Source of the DNA: Engelhardtia mirabilis
GTDB taxonomy: Bacteria; Planctomycetota; UBA1135; GCA-002686595
Length of the DNA: 64,000 nucleotides
Reading direction: 5' to 3'
NCBI RefSeq assembly: GCF_007748095.1
Contig: NZ_CP036287.1
Location: 6,014,001 to 6,078,000, forward strand
Shown: positions 8,111-16,704 of the stretch, one piece after another
Layout of the letters: every line of letters starts with the position of its first letter
How positions within the stretch are numbered: position 1 is the first letter of the stretch
Notes under the pieces: model-generated
Told to the model about the DNA's origin: nothing
The model's input: only the letters and a program-made list of their open reading frames with translations
Database searches by the model: none
Position numbers and translations under genes: made by a program

Positions 8111-10012
8111 TCAGGGTCGGCGCTCGAGCGGCACTTCGATGCGGTTGATCCCCGCCGCCAGCTCGACGATCTGGTCGTTCACCGGTAGGTAGGCCGGCGC
8201 CGGAACGATGCCGATTCGATAGCGCCCGGGCTCCGACAGGCCGATGTGGTACACGCCCGATCTGGACCGGCAGAAGTCGGAGCGCCCCTCGCCGTCGACG
8301 GCGGCCGCCGACACGTCGGTGCCGGGCATGGACCTCGCGATTCGGCGGCCGTCGACCGCGAACACGATCTGGAGCTCGGTGGGCGGCAGGAATCGCGCCA
8401 CCAGCCGCTCGGCGCCCGGTGGACAGTCGACGGTGGCGGTCCGACGGGAGATCTGAGGCGAGCCGATCGTGATGTTCAGTGCGCCGGGAGCGACCTGGAC
8501 CTGGTAGAGCCCGGGTCCGACCCGCGCGAAGGATCGCGATCGGTGCGGCACCAGCGCGGAGCCCCGCGACGAGCTGACCGCGATCGTCGGGGCGTCCAGT
8601 TGCCGACCCGTCTGCTCGTCGACGCACTCGATCAGGACCGACTCCGGCGGCGGAAGCTCGAGGGCGACGGTCGTCGGGCCGCTGACCTGGAAGCTCTCGA
8701 TCCGGGCCAGCTCGTGCAGTTGGAGCGCGTAGGCGCCGGCGCGCAGGGATCCGAGGGAGCCGGTGAAGTGGTTGTCCTCACTCAGATCGGACGTCTCCAG
8801 GCGTACCTGGTCGACGCGGATGAAGCGCTCGCCCCCCAGGTTCCGGTAGACCGAAGCGCTGACCCTGCGCCGCTCGGGCCAGCCCCGGGCCGTCAGCTCC
8901 ACGGCGACCGGATGCTCGGCCAGCAGGGAGTCGAACTCGCCCAGGTCCAAGTCGAACCGGGTCACCTGGCCCGCTCGCACGCTCAACTCGCGAGCGAGCA
9001 TCGCGTCCTTCGTCCGCGGGGACTGCCCGGCCGAGATCCGCAGGCTGTAATCCCCCACCGCAAGACCGTCCAGGCGCAGCTCGCCGCCGCTCGAGAGGGC
9101 CTCCGAAGCAATCGAGGAACCGCCGGCCGCGTCCGCCAGGCTCAGGCTCACGCGCTGGGTCGACTCCCCGACGACGCGTACCCGCAGGTCCCCGCCGGGC
9201 TCGAGCTCGACCCGCTGCTGACCAGAGGACCCGAGCCACACGCATCGCCAAGCGTGGTCCCTGGCCCTGACCCAGGCCGCGAAGGTCGTCTGGCCCGGAA
9301 ACAGCCGCGGCAGCCGACCGAGGGTCAACGGAGAGCGCGCGCCCCGCGCCAGCCAGCGCCCGGGCGAAAACCGTTCCGGTCGAGGGACGCCCGACGGCAG
9401 GGCGTTCCCGCGCTCCAGGACGATGATCTCCACGCCATCCAAGTGCTCGCCGGTCGCGCGCGAGCACACCTCGATCGACTCGGCCCCGCGGTGGTCGACG
9501 CGCACCGTCGCGAAGGGACCCGCGACCTCCTCGGCGCGCCCCTCGCCCACGACGGGCACGCGCACCCCGTCCATCCAGGCGCCGTCGACCCGCAGGCTTT
9601 GCAGCGCGCCGACGACGCCCGGGATCGTGAAGAGGCCACCGCGAAAGGCCAGCGAGTCGTGCTGGACGCGTGTCTCGGAGACCGCCACGAGGCTCAGGGT
9701 CCCGTCGCCGTCGCGCACCACGCCCCCCTCCTCCATCACCAGCACCAGGCCGGCGAAGCCCGCGTCGCCGGCCGGCCGCCGAGCACCGGGCTCGCTCGCC
9801 TGAGGCTCTCTTGGCGCCAAGGCCTGGGTCGTCGGCGCGACCGGGCTCGTCAGCTCCGCCTGCCCGGCGACCGGTGTCGGGACTGCCGCCGCGCGGGCGA
9901 CCGCCGGCGCTTGCCCTGCGGCATCGCCTCGCGGCACCCCGAGCAGGTAGATCCACGTCGCGGCCGCCAGTACCAGGGTCGAGAGCGCGACAGCCGTCGT
10001 GCGCAGCTTCAT
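8111..10012 (-). CDS. Membrane-anchored paralog 2 (array of five)
   Basis: A 633-residue protein with a signal-anchor helix (TTAVALSTLVLAAATWIYLL, about residues 5-24), then an Ala/Pro-rich linker to about residue 85, then repeated beta-sandwich-like segments. Family motifs: CSRATGEHLDGVEIIV, RARDHAWRCVWL, VELEPGGDLRVRV, and a C-terminal GRYRIGIVPAPAYLPV. The segments look like transthyretin/carboxypeptidase-regulatory-like folds, but no enzyme motif is seen. It lies 66 bp downstream of the sialate O-acetylesterase gene and 90 bp upstream of paralog 1, all on the minus strand, so a three-gene transcript is possible. Confidence 0.75.
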   Translation of the reverse strand: MKLRTTAVALSTLVLAAATWIYLLGVPRGDAAGQAPAVARAAAVPTPVAGQAELTSPVAPTTQALAPREPQASEPGARRPAGDAGFAGLVLVMEEGGVVRDGDGTLSLVAVSETRVQHDSLAFRGGLFTIPGVVGALQSLRVDGAWMDGVRVPVVGEGRAEEVAGPFATVRVDHRGAESIEVCSRATGEHLDGVEIIVLERGNALPSGVPRPERFSPGRWLARGARSPLTLGRLPRLFPGQTTFAAWVRARDHAWRCVWLGSSGQQRVELEPGGDLRVRVVGESTQRVSLSLADAAGGSSIASEALSSGGELRLDGLAVGDYSLRISAGQSPRTKDAMLARELSVRAGQVTRFDLDLGEFDSLLAEHPVAVELTARGWPERRRVSASVYRNLGGERFIRVDQVRLETSDLSEDNHFTGSLGSLRAGAYALQLHELARIESFQVSGPTTVALELPPPESVLIECVDEQTGRQLDAPTIAVSSSRGSALVPHRSRSFARVGPGLYQVQVAPGALNITIGSPQISRRTATVDCPPGAERLVARFLPPTELQIVFAVDGRRIARSMPGTDVSAAAVDGEGRSDFCRSRSGVYHIGLSEPGRYRIGIVPAPAYLPVNDQIVELAAGINRIEVPLERRP

Positions 10013-10078
10013 CGCGGCAGCATAGCCCCGATCACGATCGCGGCTCGGGCGGTTACGCGCCCGTGACCGGCGCGTCGC

Positions 10079-11611
10079 TCACTGCGGCACCCGGCCCTCG
10101 ACGAAGGGAGTCAGGGGCAGGCCCGTGCCGCCGACGACGTTGCAATCGGGCAGCGGCGCGAAGGCGTAGCGCGCGGCGACGGGCGTCGGGACCGCTTCCG
10201 AGATGACGACGATTCGGTCACCGTCGAGCGTGGCCGCCGCCGGCTGCCAGGTCCCGTCATCGCCGACCAACTCGAAGCCGCGCGGCGCCGCGCCGTCGGT
10301 GGTCGCCAACCCGCCCCCGTCGTCCGCGACTCGCAGATGGACGCGCGCGCCCTCGACCTCGAACTCCACCGGGTTCGGGCTGCGGGCACCGACGACTTCG
10401 AGCCCAAGGACCTGATCCGCCGCGAGCAAGGCGAGCCGCCGGCCGACTTCGCGCTTGTTGCGCGGGTGCACGTCGCCCGCATCGCCGATGTCGATCGTGA
10501 CGGCCATCCCCGTGCCGGGGATCTCCAGGCACCTGCGTTGGGCCTCGCGGAAGGCCGCCCAGTCGCGCTCGATCCCGGGCAACTGCACGAACAGGAAGGG
10601 CAGGTCGGGCATGGCGAAGGTCCGTCGCCAGTTGGCGATCAGGGTCTGCATCGCCACCCGATAGCGCTCGGGATCGATCACCGCACCGGCCTCGTCGGTG
10701 GCGTTCGACTCGCCCTGATACCAGATCACGCCGCGCAGCCCGAGGCCGGCCAGGGGCCGAATCCCCGAGTCGAACAGGAAGCCCGGCAGGAACGGGTGCC
10801 CGGGCAGGGCCCCCGTCGGATCGTCAAGCCAACGCCCGAGGTTCTGGCGCGCGCGGGAGCGGGCCCAGGTCGACTCGCCCTGCTCGAGCCAGGCCCGCGG
10901 ATCCGACACGAACGCCGGCAGGCGGGTCTCTGCGCCCATGGCTTCGAGGGAGGTCCAGGCCTCGATCGGGCTGCCGCCGATGGCGTTGCAGATCAGCCCG
11001 ATGGTTACGCCGGTGCGCTCGTGCAGGTCGCGTCCAAACCAGTAGCCGACGCCCGAGAAGCTCGCCGCCGTCCGCGGCGTGCAAGGGGTCCATTGGGCCG
11101 CTTGGTAGCCGCTCTCGATGCTCGCGTCCGCCAGTTGCCGCTCGCTCCAGGTGCCCGCCAGGGAGAGGCCACCCTGCATGTCGAACAGCCGCACCTGCGG
11201 CAAGTCGGCCCCGGCCGCAGCCGCGTCGCCGCCCTCGGATTGGTCCAGTTGCCAGCGCATGTTGGACTGGCCCGAGCACAGCCAGACATCGCCGATCAGC
11301 ACGTCCTCGAAGCTCAGCTCGCGCCCGGCCACGCCTACGACCAGCTCGTAGGGCCCACCCGCATCGAGGGCTTCGAGCTCGACCGACCAGGCGCCGAGGG
11401 GATCGGTGACGGCGACGGCGGCAGCGTCCCCCAGGCTCACGCCCACCACGACGCCCGCCTCGGCGCGGCCCCAGATCTCGATCGGCTGACCGCGCTGCAG
11501 CACCATGTGGTCGGTGAAGACCGGCGCGAGCTCGAGCGAATCGCGCGCGTCTGCACAGGCCTGCGACAGGAGCGAGAGGGCGAGGACGGCGCTGGCGAGG
11601 TGAGTTCTCAT
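10079..11611 (-). CDS. Sialate O-acetylesterase family protein (secreted)
   Basis: A 510-residue exported SGNH-type esterase with an N-terminal signal sequence (MRTHLASAVLALSLLSQACA). A beta domain (VFTDHMVLQRGQPIEIWG) precedes the catalytic domain. The nucleophile Ser116 lies in CSGQSNM, the second block is GVIWYQGESNA, and the acid/base His lies in DVHPRNKREVG. The family removes O-acetyl groups from sialic acids or from acetylated plant polysaccharides such as xylan. The divergent sialidase gene (46-bp intergenic) favours sialic acid here. The start is the ATG at 11609-11611. An upstream in-frame extension would overlap the sialidase gene and is rejected. Confidence 0.9.
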   Translation of the reverse strand: MRTHLASAVLALSLLSQACADARDSLELAPVFTDHMVLQRGQPIEIWGRAEAGVVVGVSLGDAAAVAVTDPLGAWSVELEALDAGGPYELVVGVAGRELSFEDVLIGDVWLCSGQSNMRWQLDQSEGGDAAAAGADLPQVRLFDMQGGLSLAGTWSERQLADASIESGYQAAQWTPCTPRTAASFSGVGYWFGRDLHERTGVTIGLICNAIGGSPIEAWTSLEAMGAETRLPAFVSDPRAWLEQGESTWARSRARQNLGRWLDDPTGALPGHPFLPGFLFDSGIRPLAGLGLRGVIWYQGESNATDEAGAVIDPERYRVAMQTLIANWRRTFAMPDLPFLFVQLPGIERDWAAFREAQRRCLEIPGTGMAVTIDIGDAGDVHPRNKREVGRRLALLAADQVLGLEVVGARSPNPVEFEVEGARVHLRVADDGGGLATTDGAAPRGFELVGDDGTWQPAAATLDGDRIVVISEAVPTPVAARYAFAPLPDCNVVGGTGLPLTPFVEGRVPQ

Positions 11612-11657
11612 CGTGGAGTCCGGCGATCGGTGGCCTCGCATGGTATGGAACCGGTGC

Positions 11658-12818
11658 ATGGGAACCGCCACGACGATCTTGCTCCTCACCGCCTTGGCCG
11701 GCGCCGCCCAGGACTCCGACGTACCCGTTGCGGAGCCGACGACGCAGGACCTCTTCACGTCCGGCGTGGCCGGCTACCACACCTACCGCATCCCCGCCCT
11801 GGTCACGACCGCGAGCGGCGCGCTGCTCGCCTTCTGCGAGGGACGGCGGACGGGCAGCGCCGACTCGGGCGACATCGACCTGCTGCTGCGGCGCTCCACC
11901 GATCGCGGGCGCACCTGGTCGGACGTGCAGGTCCTCTGGGACGACGGCACCAACGTCTGCGGCAACCCCTGCCCGGTCGTGGATCGCGAGAGCGGTGCGA
12001 TCACCCTCTTGATGACCTGGAGCGACGGCGACGTGCCCGAGTCGGACATCGCCGTGGGCCATGGAACCGACTCGAAGCGCGTGTTCCTGAGTCGCTCGAC
12101 CGACGACGGGCTCACCTGGAGCGAGCCGGCCGACATCACGCCGAGTGTGAAGCCCGTGGAGTGGAGCTGGTACGTCGCGGGCCCAGGTGCAGGGATCCAG
12201 ATGGAGCGCGGCGAGCACGCCGGCCGCCTGGTCGTGCCCTGCGACCACAAGACACCCGGTCCCGAGGGCACGCGCTTCGAGAGCCACGTCATCCTGTCCG
12301 ACGACGGCGGCCTCACCTGGCGCGCCGGCGGCAGCGCGCCGAGGGACGCGGTCAACGAGTGCGAGGTGGCGGAGCTGGAGGACGGGAGCCTGCTGCTCAA
12401 CATGCGGAACTACGACCGCAGCGTGCGCGCGCGCCAGACCTGCACCAGCCGCGACGGGGGCGAGAGCTGGGGCGATCAGCGCCACGACGAGGCGCTGGTC
12501 GAGCCTGTCTGCCAAGCCAGCCTGCGCCGCCTGCGTTGGCGCGCGGGCGACGCGCCCGGTGTGCTCCTGTTCTCGAACCCTGCGAGTACCGAGGCACGCC
12601 ACCGACTGACGGTCCGGGCCAGCTACGACGATTGCCGGACCTGGGCCCACTCGCGCCTGCTCTACGAGGGCAGCAGCGCCTACTCGTGCCTGACCGCCCT
12701 CGACGACGGCACGATCGGCTGCTTCTTTGAAGCCGACGACTACGGCCGCCTGGTCTTCGCGCGCTTCGGCCTCGACTGGGTGCAGGCGGAAGCCGAGGCG
12801 TCCCGGCGCGATCAGTAG
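11658..12818 (+). CDS. Exo-alpha-sialidase (BNR/Asp-box protein), secreted
   Basis: A 386-residue six-bladed propeller glycosidase that releases terminal sialic acids. A short signal peptide (MGTATTILLLTALAGAAQ) supports this ATG over in-frame ATG/other starts at 11640 and 11613. Motifs: YRIPAL with the first catalytic-site arginine, and Asp boxes of the SxDxGxTW type (RSTDRGRTW, RSTDDGLTW, LSDDGGLTW, with a degenerate TSRDGGESW). A NECEVAEL block holds the expected Glu. It is divergently paired with the sialate O-acetylesterase, fitting removal of acetyl groups followed by cleavage of sialic acid. Its stop overlaps the 3' end of convergent paralog 3 by 7 bp. Confidence 0.92.
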   Translation: MGTATTILLLTALAGAAQDSDVPVAEPTTQDLFTSGVAGYHTYRIPALVTTASGALLAFCEGRRTGSADSGDIDLLLRRSTDRGRTWSDVQVLWDDGTNVCGNPCPVVDRESGAITLLMTWSDGDVPESDIAVGHGTDSKRVFLSRSTDDGLTWSEPADITPSVKPVEWSWYVAGPGAGIQMERGEHAGRLVVPCDHKTPGPEGTRFESHVILSDDGGLTWRAGGSAPRDAVNECEVAELEDGSLLLNMRNYDRSVRARQTCTSRDGGESWGDQRHDEALVEPVCQASLRRLRWRAGDAPGVLLFSNPASTEARHRLTVRASYDDCRTWAHSRLLYEGSSAYSCLTALDDGTIGCFFEADDYGRLVFARFGLDWVQAEAEASRRDQ

Positions 12819-14761
12819 GAGCGCACCAGGTCGATCACCGTCTCCGACACCGTCTCGGCCAAGATCTCGACCTCGATCGGTTCGATCGACTCGTAGCCGT
12901 CGAGGTCGGGGAGGTACAGCCAGTAGGACCCCGGCTGGCCGACAAAGTAGATGTAGGCCCCGTCGTCGCGGTGCCCCGTGACGTTGCCGGTTGCGCCCCC
13001 GACGGCGATCAGGCTCGGAGTCCACAGTCCGGGGAAGCCGATCGGTTGGCCCTGGTCCCGCAGGGTGACCCGCACGCCGCAGGGTCGTGGCAGCTCGAGC
13101 TCGACGGCATTCGGGCCGGAAACCAACTCGACCTGCTCGACCAGTCCGGGGTGCAGGGCCGACGGCCGCACGACCACACGCACCGGACCGGCGGCGACAC
13201 GTGCTCGGAACTCTCCGGGCGCGGTGCGAACCGCCTCGACCGCGACCCTGCAGCGGCCGTCGGCACCGACGGCGCCGACGTTCACGCTGGGGACGTCGAT
13301 CGCTCCCCCATCCGGCTCGGCGACGCAACGCAAGCGAAGCTCGGCGGGCGGTGGGAGTCGGAGCGTCTGCTCGCCAGACTGCTCGACGATCAGGTCCGCG
13401 CTGTAGCCCAGATCGACGAACTCCGCTCGATAGCGGCCGGGCCTCTTGCCCTCGACCTGTGCGCGACCGCGGAGCAGGCCGTCCTCGGCAGACAGTGGGA
13501 CGTCGAGCCAGGTGTAGGGCTCGGCGGCGGTGGCCGGCTCGCCGGAGACGAGCAGCACCTCCAGGCGCTTCAGCTCCCAGACCGGGTCCAACTCGAGCAC
13601 CAGGCTCAGGTCGAACTCGGCAACCACCGCCTCCGCCGCCGGCTGGACGTCGATGCGGATCGTCGTCGTCTCGCCGCGGGCGACGGGGGCGGCGGCGCCG
13701 CCCACCAACCGCTCGCGCTTCGACTCGCCCCCGGCGCGCAGCTCGACGCGGTAGTCGCCCAGGGGCACGTGGTCGAACACGAGGGTCTGCGGAACGGCGC
13801 AGGCCCGCTCGAGAAGGCGCACGAACCGCTGCCCGCGGTAGAGCAGCAGGACGCCCTCGAAGGGCTCGGAGGGGGTTGCAAGGTCGACGCACAAGCCTCC
13901 TCCAGGCTCGAGCTCGACCACGTGGCGCTCGGTGTCCAGGTCCAGCTCGACGAGGCGCCAGGCGTGGTCTCGCGCCGCGATGAACAGGCGCAGACGCCGC
14001 TCCCCCCGGCTGTCCCGAACGGCCGCGCCGAGCCGCACCGGCGAGGACCCGTCCCGCAGGACCTCACGGGTTCGCCAGTCGGACAGCGGCAGTGCATCCG
14101 CGCCACCGGCCGACGGCATGGCACCTACCAGCAACACGACCCCGTCCAGGTGCTCGCCGGTCGCCGCGTCGCGCACCTCGAGCCAGTGCTCGGGCTCCAC
14201 TTGCAGGCGCAGCTCCACGGTCCCGCCGGCCTCCAATGCCGCCTGGAGGTCGGGCAGCGGCTCGACCAGCCGCGCCTCGCGGCCCTCGGCGCGGCCGAAG
14301 CGCAGGGTCGCGTCGGCGATCGTCCCGCCGCTCTCCCAGCGCGCCTGACCGCCGCGGAAGGGCATCGAGCCCTCGATCCACTCCGCGACGTCTTCTTCCT
14401 CTTCGAAGAAGTCCAAGTAGTCGAAGAGCAGCTCCCCGTCCGCGTCGAAGCGCTCGGTGCCGTCGAGCTCGACCACGACCACGCGCAAGCTGACGTGGTA
14501 GCGCGGGTCGGACTCGGCGGCGGGGACGACTTCGGTTGCGGTGTTGCCGGAAGCGTCGGCGGGAGTGATCGGAGCCGCGCTGCGCTCGACCGGTCGCGGC
14601 GCGCCGGCGGCAACCAAGTCAGGGGACCCGGCCTGTTCGATCTGCGCCGCGTGCGCATTGGGAGCGCTCGCGACCGGGGCTTCGACCTCGCCGCGCGAGA
14701 AGAGCCACAGGGCGATCATGGCCACGATTGCCAAGACCGCTGCGATGCCGACGCCCTTCAT
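12812..14761 (-). CDS. Membrane-anchored paralog 3 (array of five)
   Basis: A 649-residue protein with an N-terminal signal-anchor helix (VGIAAVLAIVAMIALWLF, residues 3-20) and a predicted extracytoplasmic beta-rich body. It carries the clearest version of the family motif, LEVRDAATGEHLDGVVLLV, followed by SSPVRLG, ARDHAWRLVELDL and VELEPGGGLCVDL. The C-terminus has the YWLYLPDLDGYESIEPIEV block. An acidic cluster (FFEEEEDVAEW) lies near residue 110. Its ATG overlaps the TGA of paralog 4 (ATGA), so the two are translationally coupled. Function unknown. Transthyretin-like segments suggest binding or scaffolding rather than catalysis. Confidence 0.78.
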   Translation of the reverse strand: MKGVGIAAVLAIVAMIALWLFSRGEVEAPVASAPNAHAAQIEQAGSPDLVAAGAPRPVERSAAPITPADASGNTATEVVPAAESDPRYHVSLRVVVVELDGTERFDADGELLFDYLDFFEEEEDVAEWIEGSMPFRGGQARWESGGTIADATLRFGRAEGREARLVEPLPDLQAALEAGGTVELRLQVEPEHWLEVRDAATGEHLDGVVLLVGAMPSAGGADALPLSDWRTREVLRDGSSPVRLGAAVRDSRGERRLRLFIAARDHAWRLVELDLDTERHVVELEPGGGLCVDLATPSEPFEGVLLLYRGQRFVRLLERACAVPQTLVFDHVPLGDYRVELRAGGESKRERLVGGAAAPVARGETTTIRIDVQPAAEAVVAEFDLSLVLELDPVWELKRLEVLLVSGEPATAAEPYTWLDVPLSAEDGLLRGRAQVEGKRPGRYRAEFVDLGYSADLIVEQSGEQTLRLPPPAELRLRCVAEPDGGAIDVPSVNVGAVGADGRCRVAVEAVRTAPGEFRARVAAGPVRVVVRPSALHPGLVEQVELVSGPNAVELELPRPCGVRVTLRDQGQPIGFPGLWTPSLIAVGGATGNVTGHRDDGAYIYFVGQPGSYWLYLPDLDGYESIEPIEVEILAETVSETVIDLVRSY

Positions 14762-16698
14762 CGCCCACCCTCCGCGCGCGCCAGCTCGACGATCAGGTCG
14801 ACGAACTCGCCCCGGGCGACGACGACTGCACGCGGGCGCGGCGCGTCGTAGCCCTCGGCCCCCGCGACTTGCACGCGATAGCGCCCCGTCCCGAGCACGT
14901 CGCACTCGACCGACGCGGCGCCGGGCTCGGCGGACACCAGCATCGGGGCGTCGTCGAAGTCGAGTGGCGACAGGCTCACCGACCACTGGGCCGGTCCCAG
15001 GTCGAGCCCGCTAGCCGCGTCGCGCAGCCGCACCCGCACCCCATGCCGCGGCGGGATCGTGAATCGCAGGCGGTGCTCGCCGGGCGCGAGGTCGTAGGCG
15101 CGCTCGATCTTGCGACCGTCGACGACCGCTCGGATCGCGATCTGGCCCGCGGGCGCGGTGAAGCGCAGCACGCTCGGCTCGTCCGTGTGCTGCAGGGCGG
15201 CCGCCGGCGCGAAGGCGTGGCTGCCGTCCGTTTCGGTGAACGCCCGGCCCAGGGCGGGGCCGAGCCAGTAGAGCACCGGCGTGTGTGGCAGCGCAGCGCC
15301 GAGGTCGTCGGTCACCTCGACCTCGACCCGGGCCGGCTCGGGGACGCGCAGGGTCGTCGTGCCGGCACCGGTGACGTCGAAGGTCTGCGCCCAACGCAGG
15401 TCGCGCAGGTTCGCGCGCCACAGGCCCGCTGGCTGGGCCCCCAGGTCGTAGTGCAGCCAACTCCGACCCGGTCCCGACTCGACCACTGCGGTCGGTCGCA
15501 GCTCGAGCCCGATCGGTCGCGCTCGGTCGCCGCCATCCAGGGCGAAGCAGCCGGGAAGCTCGTCCCCGCTCCAGGGCGCGGGCACTTCGATCTCGACCTG
15601 CAGCTCGAAGCGCGGAGCCTCGCGCTGCTCGAGCTCCGCGGGCGCGACGGACAGGCGCAGCGGCGTCTCGCCAGCGCCCACGACCTCGCCCCGCGCCGAG
15701 GCCAGCACGCGCGAGTTCCCGTAGAGGTCGTCCAGCTCGAGGCTGGCGACGACCTCGCCCGCGGGGACGCCGCTGAATGGAATGACGGCGTCGAGCCCCA
15801 CGACCTCGTCGACGATCCGCGTCGCTGGGTCGCCGGCCGCGATCCGCAGGTGCAGCTCGTCGGTTCGGCCCAGGCCGTGCAGCTCGACGCGGATCGAGCC
15901 ACCGGGCGCGAGCTCGACCAGGCGCTCGCCCCCGGCGAAGGGGTCGAGCACCACGGGCTGCCAGGCGTACCCCGCGCCGCCCACGAACCAATTCGCCGCT
16001 CGGCCGGGGAGGATCTCGTCGGCGACCGCGGGCGTGACCTCGACCGGCGAGGGCCGGCCCAGGGTCACGGGTTCGATCAAGCCGTCGGCGCGGCCGGGGT
16101 GGTGGGCGCTACCGACCGAGCGCACCACGTCGACCGATTCAACCTGCAGCCCGGTTGCGCGGTCGCGGACCACGAGCGTCGCCGCCACGGGCGCGCGGTA
16201 GACCAGACGCACCCGGCCGTCGTCGGGGAAGCGCCGCGCCTCGGTCCCCACTGCCCGCACCGCGCTGTCTTCGAGCTTCGCGTCCACGAAGCGCAGCTCT
16301 GCCGGTGCGATCCAACCCGTCGGGACCAACAGTTCGAACTGACCGCCGGCGACCACGGGGAAGTAGGTCCGAAAGCCCTTGGTCTCGATCATCTGCACGG
16401 CGACCACGCCCGAGGGCCGCTCGTCGATCGAGCCGTCGCCGCGGATCAGGGTCACCGTCCCCGTGAGGACGGCGATCTCCGTCGAGTCGGAGGTCGGCGC
16501 CTTCGAGCTCGCCGCGCGGCGGTCCGCGGGCTCGGCACCGACCACCGGCCGCAGGCCCGCGCCCGAGCGCCCGGCCTCGCCATCGACCTCCACCCTCGCC
16601 GGGTGGGCGGGTGCGGCTGGCCCGACGCGCCGCGAGGCGGCCCAGAGCGCGAGGCCCAAGCCGGCGGCGAGAGCGACGATGACGAGGGGCGACTTCAC
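14758..16698 (-). CDS. Membrane-anchored paralog 4 (array of five)
   Basis: A 646-residue protein starting at GTG (VKSPLVIVALAAGLGLALWAAS, a signal-anchor helix). The body begins with LTGTVTLIRGDGS, and the family motif appears as LVVRDRATGLQVESVDVV. Then come SPVEV, GGAGYAWQPVVLDPF and VELAPGGSIRVEL. The C-terminus holds GRYRVQVAGAEGYDAPRP and FVDLIVELA. It starts 6 bp after paralog 5 and ends overlapping paralog 3 by 4 bp, so it is the middle gene of a tight three-gene operon. No catalytic motif seen. Confidence 0.78.
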   Translation of the reverse strand: MKSPLVIVALAAGLGLALWAASRRVGPAAPAHPARVEVDGEAGRSGAGLRPVVGAEPADRRAASSKAPTSDSTEIAVLTGTVTLIRGDGSIDERPSGVVAVQMIETKGFRTYFPVVAGGQFELLVPTGWIAPAELRFVDAKLEDSAVRAVGTEARRFPDDGRVRLVYRAPVAATLVVRDRATGLQVESVDVVRSVGSAHHPGRADGLIEPVTLGRPSPVEVTPAVADEILPGRAANWFVGGAGYAWQPVVLDPFAGGERLVELAPGGSIRVELHGLGRTDELHLRIAAGDPATRIVDEVVGLDAVIPFSGVPAGEVVASLELDDLYGNSRVLASARGEVVGAGETPLRLSVAPAELEQREAPRFELQVEIEVPAPWSGDELPGCFALDGGDRARPIGLELRPTAVVESGPGRSWLHYDLGAQPAGLWRANLRDLRWAQTFDVTGAGTTTLRVPEPARVEVEVTDDLGAALPHTPVLYWLGPALGRAFTETDGSHAFAPAAALQHTDEPSVLRFTAPAGQIAIRAVVDGRKIERAYDLAPGEHRLRFTIPPRHGVRVRLRDAASGLDLGPAQWSVSLSPLDFDDAPMLVSAEPGAASVECDVLGTGRYRVQVAGAEGYDAPRPRAVVVARGEFVDLIVELARAEGGR

Positions 16699-16704
16699 TG
16701 CAGC

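Noticed and set aside
10824..13892. A 1022-codon minus-strand open frame across the sialidase gene and part of paralog 3
   Set aside because: It conflicts with the sialidase (Asp boxes) on the plus strand and with the correct frame of paralog 3. Its composition is Arg/Pro-rich nonsense.
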